Positions 1 to 10,507 of a DNA stretch of 64,000 nucleotides are shown in pieces. Under the pieces are notes generated by a model. That model did not search any database, had not been told where the DNA came from, and saw nothing but the letters and a program-made list of their open reading frames with translations. Location of the stretch: NCBI GenBank assembly GCA_033675265.1, contig JAUJYZ010000773.1:338501-402500 (forward strand), read 5' to 3'. A program made the translations under genes and the position numbers. This DNA comes from Actinostola sp. cb2023. Its lineage: Eukaryota; Cnidaria; Anthozoa; Actiniaria; Actinostolidae. The stretch's first letter is position 1. The number at the start of each line of letters is the position of its first letter.

Positions 1-780
1 TCAACTAACAGGTCCTTTGAGAATGTATACTGAAGTAAAAACGCTTTCGAAACAAATATTTGACGTATTCAAGTTTTACATAAAGAAATACAATGATACA
101 CAAACCAAGCTAAAACTACACTTCGATATTACTGTGAAATACTTTTTGATATTGGCATGTGTGACATCACAAGTAGATTTGATATATTATAACATGTATA
201 TGTTATACTAATTACAGTAATCAATGATGATAGAAATGTATCGACAAGCTATTTCATCTCTACATCTACAATCATGATATCTCTATTATTATTTATATTT
301 CATGAAGTCAGTCAGTAACAATCATACGATTGTTAAAAATATATTCAGCTCTACATGGATTTTGGTTTCAAGAATAAATAAAACATTGACAATGACATGA
401 ACATCACCTAAAATCACTGTAAAGTACATGCAATTTACACTGCCGTCACACCAATGCCACTATGTTTCATTTAAATATAAAATGGGTTAATTTAACATAC
501 AAAAACACAATATATAAAGTAGTGACACCAACTATTCGTGTTGATAATGAATTTGTAAGATAAAGTTTTGTAAATAAAATAAAATATAAAATATAAAAAA
601 TAAAGTTGTATGTTTTTCTATATAACACTTTTGTTTTTATTTTATTTTTTTATTTTTTTATATTTTATCTGTGTAGGTACATGTACGTTAACAACAGATC
701 ATTCAATATCAAGAAGCACAGTAACACATCGAAATAACATCAGAAAAAGGTATATCTTTACTAATAATAAATGTTTTCTA
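1..780. other. AT-rich gene-free DNA
   Basis: Very AT-rich sequence with poly(A)/poly(T) runs around 560-660. The open frames here are short and hydrophobic with no start context, splice sites or recognisable motifs. I see no gene. Confidence 0.6.
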
Positions 781-781
781 C

Positions 782-880
782 CAATATATTGTAGAAATAC
801 AAAATGTATGTAGTTCAATATATTGTAGAAATACAAAATGTATGTAGTTCAATATATTGTAGAAATACAAAATGTATGTA
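782..880. repeat. 34-bp tandem repeat, about 3 copies
   Basis: The unit beginning CAATATATTGTAGAAATACA recurs at 782, 816 and 850, an exact 34-bp period with almost no divergence. It is a short young tandem duplication in AT-rich DNA. Confidence 0.9.
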
Positions 881-1348
881 CTAAAACACAGGGCATGTAC
901 ACAGATACAAATGAGTGTATACATGTAGATCATGTCATTCAGTTCTTTAAGCACAGCATATGGTTACCATCGTTACAGTGAGTGTTGCATGGGTTGGTAA
1001 GTGGTTAGTCACCAACATACCTTCTTATTGCTCAACCTATACTCAGTTGACATGACAATATAAGAGGTGTATATCCAATTAAACAAGGTTATATTATTTG
1101 AACCTTTTAGTGTAAGTATAAGTATAATTAAACACATCATATCAGTGATTTGTGAGTTGCACTATGTAGAGCTACATAAACCTTTAACCTCATTGTCATG
1201 TCATAGTACATAAGAGGTTCTATACCTTCATTTCATTCCTTTACGCACTTTACTCATTGTCATGATTACAGTGTTAAACCCTTCATTAAATAGTTTGTTT
1301 TTTTAAACTTTAATAAAGTGCAAAGTCAACAAAATGATGATGATTATT

Positions 1349-1506
1349 ACACCTAATTTCAAAAACGTTATCCAATAATAATCAAAAAAGCCAAATAGGA
1401 TTTCATTAAAAGACAAAAGAAGTGCACTCAAGCTGAACTGTTTCTTTTGTCTTTTTGAATAAATTCGTATTTGGCTTATTTGGACAACGTTTTTGAAATT
1501 AGGTGT
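1349..1506. mobile_element. Fold-back MITE, ACACCTAATTTCAAAAACG ends
   Basis: The left end ACACCTAATTTCAAAAACG is mirrored at the right end (reverse complement ending in AGGTGT). The similarity runs inward through most of the element, so it folds into one hairpin. The terminus resembles those at 16155-16444 and 61741-62114, suggesting one MITE superfamily. Confidence 0.75.
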
Positions 1507-1559
1507 ACTATATAATATATGTTATACTAATTAGTACAACCCTCGTTTAAATAAAGTCT

Positions 1560-1602
1560 TTATTATTATTATTATTAGTAGTAGTAGTAGTAGTAGTAGT
1601 AT
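1560..1602. repeat. TTA/TAG microsatellite
   Basis: (TTA)n grades into (GTA)n just after AATAAAGTCTTTATT. The same kind of sequence precedes other ATT tracts in the window (14.6 kb, 61.8 kb), as expected for tails of short retroelements or MITEs. Confidence 0.85.
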
Positions 1603-1898
1603 AACATGACTGTACATGTGTAGCATGAATGATAATAATGAATGAATGAATGCACTTGAATTTTTTTATTTTGAAAATCGATTACATATGAAGCGAATAG
1701 TGAAATGTTTCAGTATCTTGTGATTTGGGAGTTATAAAGGTTTGAAATATTGATATACTAATTCGGTGATGTCAAATTATTTTTTTTTAACATATATATT
1801 ATATGGGCCTAGATGAAAATTACTAATAATTATTGTAATTCTAGTTGTTACCAAATAAAGTGTTGTTTTTTTTTAAAAATTTTTAATCTACCGTATAT

Positions 1899-1992
1899 TA
1901 CCGTGTATAAGTCGACCTCGTGTATAAGTCGACCCCCCATTTTGGACTCAAAATCTAGTATTTTTCATGTTCTCGTGTATAAGTCGACCCAA
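1899..1992. repeat. Direct repeats of GTGTATAAGTCGACC
   Basis: The word CGTGTATAAGTCGACC occurs three times in about 90 bp, twice back to back. It is probably the terminus of a dispersed transposon; I found no second end. The following 780 bp (to 2770) holds no gene I can support. Confidence 0.6.
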
Positions 1993-2772
1993 AAGTCCAA
2001 TGAACAAGTGAGTAGGCAATTTGGATATTCAAGGCCATTTTGCAAAAACTTTTTAGGGCGAAAGTTTTAGAAAAAATGGCGAAATTGTTCTATTTCGCTT
2101 GTAGGTACGCTTTTGACCATAAGCCCGCTCGCATTTTTTTTCGATGTCTCTGAATCCCTAGCATATTAGCGAATTTCATTGGCTGATGATATCAACAATG
2201 ACTGATCGTGTCCCACTATTCACTTCATATGTACATGTCAACGATTTTCAAAAGAAAATATTTTGCTTCATATTCACTATAAAGAGGGTAAACACACGAC
2301 AGTTACAATTTTAAAAACACAGACACAATCGATATACTCGCTTTGAGTATTCAAAAGAATATTTTTATAATTAGAGAAACAATAACAAAGCGGAAGACAG
2401 GAAGGTTCACATGCAAGAATTAGATTATATTTTATTCCAGCTTTTGCAACAGTTTTGTTTTGTTTTGTTTTAACGTTTAAGGGATTTGACTTCGCCTATA
2501 AATGTACAAACAAACTTGTTAGATGAAAATTCAAACAAGTAGGCAGTGCAACCACAACAGCTTCACCAATTACTGTGGACCCAAAGAACTAGATAAATGC
2601 TATGATTATAAATATAAAAATTAAGGATTTAAAGGAAGTAGACTAGAGGGCTAAGCTGGTGAAAGTAGCTGGCAATATCACCAGTTGCTAGCACTGTTAG
2701 ATCACCTATTATCAAATAATAATAATAATTACTTATTAAAACAATACTCCAGTTTCGCGCTGTTTAGAGACG

Positions 2773-2964
2773 ACCGCTGTCCGTGACAAAAGATGCATTT
2801 GTACAGGCTTAGCCTCAACTCAGAAAACAGTCCGTGCAATTCAAAAATGTTTCTATTGTTTCATGTCAACATTTTTTCGTGTTCTTGTTGATATTTGTGA
2901 ATAATTTACACTGCCTCGAGGCTAACCCTGTGCAAATGCGTCTGATGTCAATAAGTACAGCGGT
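2773..2964. mobile_element. Inverted repeat / small MITE upstream of the peptide gene
   Basis: The arm at 2773-2822 (ACCGCTGT ... GCATTTGTACAGGCTTAGCC) is matched as a reverse complement at about 2910-2964, with roughly 80-85% identity and a spacer near 90 bp. The right arm lies about 90 bp upstream of the 3054 start codon, so this could be part of the promoter or 5' exon of that gene. Fragments of the right arm reappear near 3665 inside the neighbouring minisatellite. Confidence 0.6.
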
Positions 2965-3053
2965 TTTACAACGGGATCTGTGAACGCGAAAAGGGACTAT
3001 TGTACATTTTTGTACTTGCTAACTTTCTTACTTTTTCTAACTTTCAGATTGAA

Positions 3054-3257
3054 ATGGCCAGGTTTTATATCCTGTGTTTACTAGTTATTCTGCTATCAAC
3101 GACGGTCAATTCACAAACTTTGGAAGAATGTACATTACAGTGCAAGAGCGACCCTGAGTATATTGCATGTATTACAACATGCAGCGGCGAAATTGAATGC
3201 GATCTGTGTGAAACCGTGACTCTACAGAATTGTATAGACTTATGCATGGGTTCATAA
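3054..3257 (+). CDS. Small secreted cysteine-rich peptide, 67 aa
   Basis: A 67-residue precursor. Residues 1-20 form a typical signal peptide (basic N-terminus, then LCLLVILLS, Ser before the likely cleavage site) and the mature part starts near Gln21. The mature peptide has eight cysteines at 26, 30, 39, 43, 49, 52, 60 and 64, spaced C-x3-C-x8-C-x3-C-x5-C-x2-C-x7-C-x3-C. The paired CX3C steps resemble helical-hairpin peptides, but I do not recognise the family and assign no activity. I chose the Met at 3054 because it gives a clean signal peptide. It lies seven bases after a good acceptor (polypyrimidine then CAG at 3045-3047), so an upstream noncoding exon is likely. A degraded, collinear second copy is embedded in the minisatellite that follows. 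Confidence 0.65.
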   Translation: MARFYILCLLVILLSTTVNSQTLEECTLQCKSDPEYIACITTCSGEIECDLCETVTLQNCIDLCMGS

Positions 3258-3534
3258 CATTGTATTCTATCTACTCATTTTAATACTTGTAATGTGCATT
3301 TGAACATATTTATATGGAAAATGTGCAAATCATTTATTATTATTCTACCCAAGTATATCCATGTACTTCAAATGCAGTATCCGTTACCACAACAACCTTG
3401 AACATTTTGTCATAGTGAATGTTCTCAACTTGTAAAATTCTTTATGTACAGATATACATTGTAACAAACAAATCATGAACTACTCGTTGACTGGTTGTCG
3501 TTGTTTGATTTGCGCAGGCAGGGATTCCAGGCTA
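3258..3534. other. 3' flank of the peptide gene
   Basis: AT-rich presumed 3' UTR and flank without a clear AATAAA. Segments of it (for example GAACATTTTGTCAT and ACTTGTAAAATTCTTTATG) reappear in the same order in the downstream array around 4100-4170. Confidence 0.5.
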
Positions 3535-5567
3535 ATCTAGCTGACCCCATCAAGTCATACCCTGCTAAATGATAACCCCTGTATACCCCATCAAGTCATA
3601 TCCTGCTAAATGATAACCCCTGTATACCCCATCAAGTCGTATCCTGCTAAATGATAACCCCTGTCGAGGCTAACCCATGCAAGTCATACCCTGCTAAATA
3701 ATAACAGCTGTATATCCCATCAAGTCATATCCTGCGAAAATGATAACCCCTGTATGCCCCATCAAGTCATATCCTGCTGAAAATGCCAGGTTTAACCCCT
3801 GTAGTTATTCTGCCATCAAGTCGTATCCTGCTAAATGATAACCCCTGTATATTACATCAAGTCTGAGTATATTGCATGTATACCCTGCTAAATGATAACC
3901 CCTGTATATCCCATCAAGTCATACCCTGCTAAATGATAACCCCTGTATACCTACAGAATTGTATAGACAAGCATCATACCCTATCTACTCATTTGATAAC
4001 CCCTGTAATGTCCCATTTCAACATATTTACCCTGTTAAATGCAAATAACCCCTGTATATCCCATCAAGTCATACCCATGTACTAAATGATAACCAGTATC
4101 CGTTACCCCCTTGAACATTTTGTCATATGAATGTTCTCAACTTGTAAAATTCTTTATGTACAGATATACATTGTCATATCCTGCTAAATGATGAACCCTG
4201 TTATATCCCATCAAGTCATACCCTGTTAAATGATAACCCCTGCTAATCTATACCCCATCAAGTCATATCCTGCTAAATGATAACCCCTGTATACCCCATC
4301 AAGTCATATCCTGCTAAATGATAACCCCTGTATATATCCCATCAAGTCATATCCTGCTAAATGATAACCCCTGTATATCCCATCAAGTCATACCCTGCTA
4401 AATGATAACCCCTGTATACCCCATCAAGTCTATCCTGCTAAATGATAACCCCTGTATATCCCATCAAGTCATATCCTGCTAAATGATAACCCCTGTATAC
4501 CCCATCAAGTCATACCCTGCTAAATGATAACCCCTGTATATCCCATCAAGTCATACCCTGCTAAATGATAACCCCTGTATACCCCATCAAGTCATACCCT
4601 GCTAAATGATAACCCCTGTATACCCCATCAAGTCATACCCTGCTAAATGATAACCCCTGTATACCCCATCAAGTCATACCCTGCTAAATGATAACCCCTG
4701 TATATCCCATCAAGTCATACCCTGCTAAATGATAACCCCTGTATATCCCATCAAGTCATACCCTGCTAAATGATAACCCCTGTATACCCCATCAAGTCAT
4801 ATCCTGCTAAATGATAACCCCTGTATATCCCATCAAGTCATACCCTGCTAAATGATAACCCCTGTATACCCCATCAAGTCATACCCTGCTAAATGATAAC
4901 CCCTGTATACCCCATCAAGTCATACCCTGCTAAATGATAACCAGTGTATATCCCATCAAGTCATACCCTGCTAAATGATAACCCCTGTATACCCCATCAA
5001 GTCATAGCCTGCTAAATGATAACCCCTGTATACCCCATCAAGTCATACCCTGCTAAATGATAACCCCTGTATACCCCATCAAGTCATACCCTGCTAAATG
5101 ATAACCCCTGTATACCCCATCAAGTCATACCCTGCTAAATGATAACCCCTGTATACCCCATCAAGTCATACCCTGCTAAATGATAACCCCTGTATATCCC
5201 ATCAAGTCATACCCTGCTAAATGATAACCCCTGTATACCCCATCAAGTCATATCCTGCTAAATGATAACCCCTGTATATCCCATCAAGTCATACCCTGCT
5301 AAATGATAACCCCTGTATACCCCATCAAGTCATATCCTGCTAAATGATAACCCCTGTATACCCCATCAAGTCATACCCTGCTAAATGATAACCCCTGTAT
5401 ACCCCATCAAGTCATACCCTGCTAAATGATAACCCCTGTATACCCCATCAAGTCATATCCTGCTAAATGATAACCCCTGTATACCCCATCAAGTCATATC
5501 CTGCTAAATGATAACCCCTGTATACCCCCATCAAGTCATACCCTGCTAAATGATAACCCTATAAGGG
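3535..5567. repeat. 41-bp minisatellite, partly interleaved with gene-copy sequence
   Basis: The unit (CCCCATCAAGTCATACCCTG plus CTAAATGATAACCCCTGTATA) has a 41-bp period, for example AGTC at 5042 and 5083. From about 4230 to 5565 the array is highly homogeneous and varies mainly at ATATCC/ATACCC and TATACC/TATATCC. Between about 3660 and 4190 it is broken by patches matching 2920-3470 in the same order. The array ends at the hAT-like element starting at 5568. Confidence 0.95.
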
Positions 5568-6121
5568 CAGGGTTGTCGCTAAGTGCCGGCTGCCGGCGAA
5601 ATTAGCCGGCTGAGAAAGTACAATCGCCGGCTGAATTTTGGCCGGCAATCTGAATCACCTCTGATACGGGGCTTCGCGCAGTTCCGAAGTTACAATAAAT
5701 TGTTATTTGTCAAACTATTATTGTCTAAATGAAATGGTTAAAATAAATACCCCCAAACAGCTTTGCTAAAAGTATAACACTTGGATACAGGCGCTATTTA
5801 ATACCCGCCATTTTCCGCCATCTTGTAAATTAAATACGAAGCTTAGTAACCCGGCATGCAAGAGGTTGCAAAAGACTGGGAACAAGATACGTGTTGACAA
5901 TGATAGTTACAGGTGTTGGATCGAGGATTGGATAGTACAGTACGCAAAGTGACAAGAAGTGCTCGGAATAAAATCCACTTCAATTTTCAAGCTCGTTTTA
6001 TAGTTTTTCAAAAGAATTTGTTGATTTTCTATTCAGTTTTGGTTTTCACTGAATTAAGGAACCCATCAATGCTGGAATATATATTACGTCAGAATATTGC
6101 TAATGCATTTTTGTGCTTTTC

Positions 6122-6277
6122 TGTGAAAACGGCAGCGAGTCATGGGTCAATGGGCAACAGGAAGCCTTCAGTCTGTTTCACTTGTCCCCTGATGATATCC
6201 GCGATAAAGAAGATGATGATAACAGTGCTAGTGATTCAGACTATGGCAGTGACATATTTTCTGATGATGATCTTTAA
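6122..6277 (+). other. Acidic ORF remnant inside the hAT-like element
   Basis: One frame is open for 51 codons and ends at TAA (6275-6277). It contains SPDDIRDKEDDDNSASDSDY and a terminal FSDDDL, a composition seen in tails of transposon or nuclear proteins. The stop overlaps the first bases of the nested fold-back element, so that insertion may have truncated the frame. No family recognised. Confidence 0.35.
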
Positions 6278-6842
6278 AGTGCTACTTAGACGAAAATCGA
6301 TCGAAGTTTAATTTAGCTGAAACTTCACTGAAATAATCTCAAAGAGCCATACAATTACTGGTTAATGTGTTTTCTCAAAATTCCTATGGGAAGTATTACA
6401 TTTTTATGAATCTTTAGAAGTGTCAGTGAGGTCATCTACTCAACCCTAACAATCAACACAGCTTCATTCCATACATTTCTTTGTGTTTAGTTTCTTGAAT
6501 TATTTTATTTCTATGAAGCTAAAAGTTTGGGTGAAGGAGTTTTCTTACATTATTTGTGCTTAGGATTGATTGTCTGACCAGTTGTCTTCAATGCAGAGCT
6601 GTTATCTGAATAAAACATTGATATATTTTGACTCACAAAATACAAAGAAATGTATGGAGCTGAATGTTGGGTTGAGTAGATGACGTCACTGACTCCTCCA
6701 AAGATTCATGAAAATATAGTACTTCCCTCTGGAATATCGAAAAAAGATTTTAACTAGTTATTATTAGACCCTTGAAGAATTATTCAATGAAGTTTCAGCT
6801 AAATTAAACTTCGATCGATTTTCGTCTAAGTAGCACTTTAAA
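6274..6842. mobile_element. Nested fold-back MITE with long arms
   Basis: Its arms begin TTAAAGTGCTACTTAGACG and its mirror image ends at 6841. The outer 60 bp or so are nearly identical, and similarity continues inward to about 6475 / 6660 with more divergence. The flanks carry TTTAA on both sides. It sits inside the hAT-like element and so is the younger insertion. Confidence 0.85.
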
Positions 6843-7356
6843 TTAAAATAAACTACTGTAAAATATCTGCAGAAAAGCCGCACCTTTCCACCAAAAATCT
6901 TTGCCGTCCAAAATGGGAGTGCGGCTTGTATCTGCATGTGTAAAAAGTATTCTAGTGTCCAGTTCTCTACCTTTCGATCACATGCCTGGTTACTAAGCTA
7001 CGAGACTCACGGACGGTCGAACGGACGAACACGTTCAGTTCTTGTTCACATGTAAAACGTCATTGAACAAATATGTCTAAGTAGGAAGACATGATGTTTA
7101 GTAAAATGATTGGTAAGATCGACTTTGTAGCATTATTTGTCTTAACTCCGAAACTTTACGGTCGATGAAACAGAGAAAATCCGAAAATGCTTTCTATAAA
7201 AAATAGCTCAATCAGCAGTAGCCGGCTCAAATTTGTCATCAGCCACCTGACGTTTTCCTTAGCGACAACCCTGTAAGGGGCCCATGCAAGAACAGTGTAA
7301 GTGACTTGTGAATGTACAGGAGAATTAAGACAACGATTGTGCTGTTATTCACATAC

Positions 7357-8708
7357 CAGGAGTCTTGTTGACTTTCTTTTTCTGCCTTGAGAGGATTCCT
7401 TTGTCAGAAGTCCTCTGGAAGTTACTGCCCTTCCTTGTGGTATAACTTTAATAAAGAAATAAAACTAATTATTTTTAGTATTAATTTTGTAGTTATCATA
7501 GCACTAGAAAACATTATACCTTTCAACCAATGATTTCCTGTAAGCATTAGTAGCCAAGACTCCCATGATGTAGACATTAATATCGAGGACTTTAACACCC
7601 GCAACACCTTCCTTGCTTAGTGTAGTTGGTGTAGAACATTCTGGGCATGTTATGTGCGTCTTGTGGAGTCTTGCAAACTTTGTTAAACATCCCTCACAAT
7701 AGGTATGTGCACAATCCAGGAGTAGTGGGATGTTAGCACTCTTCTGATTCGATAAGACTACAAAATACATGTACATGATTGTAAGAAACAATATTGTTAC
7801 TACAATTTCAATGATTTGTTTCCATGTCCATGTATGTGAAAAAGAGTCCTCCATGCCAGTAAGCAATGCCAGTAAGCAATGCCAGTAAGCAATGCCAGTA
7901 AGCAATGCCAGTAAGCAATGCCAGCAAGCAATGCCAGTAAGCAATGCCAGTAAGCAATGCCAGTAAGCAATGCCAGTAAGCAATGCCAGTAAGCAATGCC
8001 AGTAAGCAATGCCAGTAAGCAATGCCAGTAAGCAATGCCAGTAAGCAATGCCAGTAAGCAATGCCAGCAAGCAATGCCAGTAAGCAATGCCAGTAAGCAA
8101 TGCCAGTAAGCAATGCCAGTAAGCAATGCCAGTAAGCAATGCCAGTAAGCAATGCCAGTAAGCAATGCCAGTAAGCAATGCCAGTAAGCAATGCCAGTAA
8201 GCAATGCCAGTAAGCAATGCCAGTAAGCAATGCCAGCAAGCAATGCCAGCAAGCAATGCCAGCAAGCAATGCCAGCAAGCAATGCCAGCAAGCAATGCCA
8301 GCAAGCAATGCCAGTAAGCAATGCCAGCAAGCAATGCCAGTAAGCAATGCCCAAGCAATGCCAAGCAATGCCAGCAAGCAATGCCAGTAAGCAATGCCAG
8401 TAAGCAATGCCAGTAAGCAATGCCAGTAAGCAAGCAAGCAAAGAGAATGAATTTGTCTCTTTCTTCAATGGTCTTGCACATGTAATAGGTACTGTCTTTA
8501 TGCTGATCCTTGCAAAGTATTTAGTGTGAGTTTTGCAGATCTATACCCAAGTATATATCCAATAAATATATCTACAGTAAGTTAAGTCTTATAAGCTACA
8601 TGTGTCGCAGTAGACACCACCCCAAAGTTCACAGTCTACACAGTCACAAGTGAAGAGTGGTGAATTTGTGGTTGTATATGTACTAAGCAAATGTCCATAT
8701 AATATCAT
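7357..8708 (-). CDS. RING-finger (C3HC4) protein, 5' part, three exons
   Basis: Model on the minus strand: exon 1 8708-8600, exon 2 7757-7520, exon 3 7445-7357, continuing to lower coordinates. Reading phase is preserved at both junctions. The RING is split: exon 1 supplies CVDC (near residue 23) and exon 2 supplies DCAHTYCEGC and CPEC, giving C-x2-C-x25-C-x-H-x2-C-x2-C ... C-x2-C, within RING limits. RING proteins are typically E3 ubiquitin ligases; the substrate is unknown. Exon 3 is basic (SRQKKKVNKT). Exon 2 and 3 donors (GTATAA, GTATGT) and acceptors (TTTTGTAG, TTAAAG) are visible; the exon 1 donor GTAGCT is weak. Intron 1 contains the 13-bp minisatellite. Later exons would lie beyond the hAT-like element and were not found. 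The start at 8708 is chosen because an in-frame stop lies just upstream. Confidence 0.55.
7857..8432. repeat. 13-bp minisatellite in RING gene intron 1
   Basis: About 44 copies of AGTAAGCAATGCC with a T/C variant (AGCAAGCAATGCC), clustered toward the high-coordinate end. Thirteen is not a multiple of three and the unit has no stop, so all three minus frames stay open and give the same LLALLTGIAYWHC-type repeat. I read these ORFs as spurious, because the array lies between two splice sites of the RING gene. Confidence 0.95.
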
Positions 8709-8834
8709 GTCAAGCTAAAGCCACTTTTTCCTGTTGTGTTTCTTCATGTTCTAGCGATCTTCAGCCTTCAAAACAGAAAGGTCTTGAAGAAAGTTGAGTT
8801 GTCAAAGTTGCGCGCTGAACTCGCCCAAACTCAC

Positions 8835-8972
8835 CTTGAAAGCTATAGTTTCTGCAGCAGTTTCTACATGTAGGAGTGCGCTGCATTGCGTTACGTTATG
8901 ACCACAAAACCATCCAAGAAATTGAGCAAAATCCACAAGAATAAACTCAAATATCCGCAGCCGGAGTTTCAT
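8835..8972 (-). CDS. Possible first coding exon, hydrophobic N-terminus
   Basis: On the minus strand, ATG at 8972 opens 46 codons (containing FEFILVDFAQFLGWFCGH) ending at a strong donor, AAG|GTGAGT, at 8835/8834. A second ATG in GATGGCGG context lies 14 bp upstream but closes after five codons. Phase 0 at the donor does not match RING exon 1, so this is either an alternative 5' exon or an exon of another gene. The stretch 8973-9747 shows nothing else I can support. Confidence 0.3.
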
Positions 8973-9747
8973 CTGTAGTCCGCCATCTTGGAGTTGACAC
9001 TGATCCACGTGCACGACCAAGCAACCAATCAGATTGCAGTGACCAATCACAATACGATGAGGGGAGAGGGTAGGGATTCTCTGGATTCAAGAGGGAAAAA
9101 ACCATGTAAAATCTAAGATAATCCCAGTGAAAATCGTTTGAGTAACGAATTTAGACCGAGCCCATGATGCCAGAGAGCATTCTGGGCGTGGCTCAAGCGT
9201 TATATAATACAATACTGATACAATCCATTAAAATTGACCCCCATTAAAAAGATACCATTCTAAATTAAACCAGAAATATTACAGATTTCCTGCCTGATAA
9301 TAATGATCGGTCTAGACCACCAACACAATTTGAGATATATCTCGTCATTTTTTTTATTTCTTCGCAACTCTAAATGACGACACAATAATCTTCTCCCTTT
9401 ACGTAAGTCGATTCGATGTCTCAGCTTCATAGAATGTCTCAGGTTAATTTTTCTGTTTCATTTTTTCATTTTTAGAGTTCTCGTTTCCGTCTTTCGTTTG
9501 ATACGGGAGGGGGTGGGACCGCGTGACCAAAACCAAGGAGCCAAAGGTCTGGAGTTTTTTTCTTTTTATACCCTTTTCTGAGAGTCGCGAATTCTCTCAT
9601 TTTCTCGAGCTCCTTTTCAGTTTCTGCTTTCCTTTTTTGATAGATTAATTTTTCTACAGTTTATTTACTTACTTTCGTCTGTCAAGAGAGCTTCGGGGTC
9701 ATGAATAATGTACCAAGAACTTTGTTTAGTCTAACAGGATTGTTATA

Positions 9748-10268
9748 CAGTCAACTCTCTCGTAAGCGGACACCCTCTGGAATTGAAAAAAGTGTCCGTT
9801 AGTAGAGCTGTCCGCTTATGAGAACTATTCCCGTAAGCGGACACCAAAGAAAAATAGGGCGGATGTCCGTTTACGGGAGAGTTAATTACGTTTTAATCGG
9901 TAGAGAAAAATAGCAACTGAACCGTACACCTTGCTTCCCCGCGGACAAATGGAGATTTGACAAAATCGATCCCCACTGTTCTGTTGCTCTGTAAAAGGTC
10001 ATATTTTTGTTGATTTATTGCAAATTAAAGACAAATTCCATTGCCGAAAGTCCATTATTATATGGTGTGTCCGCTTACGAGAGAGCGTAAACAAAAGAAA
10101 AATCCAATTTTCATTTTCAAAAGTGTCCGCGTCCGCTTACGAGAGAGTGTCCGCTTACGGGAATGTGTAAATACAGAGTTTGACTGGGAGGTAAAACGGG
10201 GATTTGAAAAGGTGTCCGTAAGTAGAGCTGTCCGCTTACGAGAGTGTCCGTTAGCGGAGAGTTGACTG
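9748..10268. mobile_element. TA-flanked DNA element, TIR CAGTCAACTCTC
   Basis: The ends CAGTCAACTCTC and GAGAGTTGACTG are inverted, each abutting TA, which suggests Tc1/mariner-type insertion. The subterminal word GTCCGCTTACGAGAG (and its inverse CTCGTAAGCGGAC) is repeated at least eight times in both orientations, possibly as transposase-binding repeats. It has no transposase and is about 520 bp long. Confidence 0.8.
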
Positions 10269-10486
10269 TACTAGCGGCGGGAAGTGTACATCCCTGATAG
10301 CTCCGAGTAGCCAACAAATCGATAGACAATCCCTTAATTCTGGCCAAGAACACTTGTCCTAAGTAGCCCTAAGGCGTCGATCGTTACTGTACGTTGTAAG
10401 GTTAGGAGAAAGTACAATAAACATTTCTGCAGGATTTAATCGCTGTGTAATGTGTCAGTCAGTCGTAAAAGCGGGTGTATGCACCC

Positions 10487-10507
10487 GGGGGGGGGGGGGG
10501 GGGGGGG
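10487..10507. repeat. Poly(G) run of 21
   Basis: An uninterrupted G run ends one base before the TIR of the next element. Homopolymer length is often unreliable in assemblies. Confidence 0.9.

Larger units (their letters stand above)
5568..7273. mobile_element. hAT-like element, about 1.7 kb, TIR CAGGGTTGTCGCTAA
   Basis: The ends CAGGGTTGTCGCTAA and TTAGCGACAACCCTG are perfect inverted repeats. Both are directly flanked by TAAGGG (5562-5567 and 7274-7279), a plausible target duplication though shorter than the usual 8 bp. GCCGGCTG-rich subterminal sequence lies inside both ends. No full transposase is visible; the interior holds an acidic ORF remnant and a nested fold-back element. Confidence 0.75.

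Noticed and set aside
3535..5567. CRISPR array
   Set aside because: The repeats are contiguous with no unique spacers, in animal DNA. The same applies to the other arrays here.
7504..8481. 325-codon minus frame (and two parallel frames) over the 13-bp array
   Set aside because: A 13-bp unit without stops opens all frames equally. The peptide is only the repeat, and the real coding part is the RING exon at its end.
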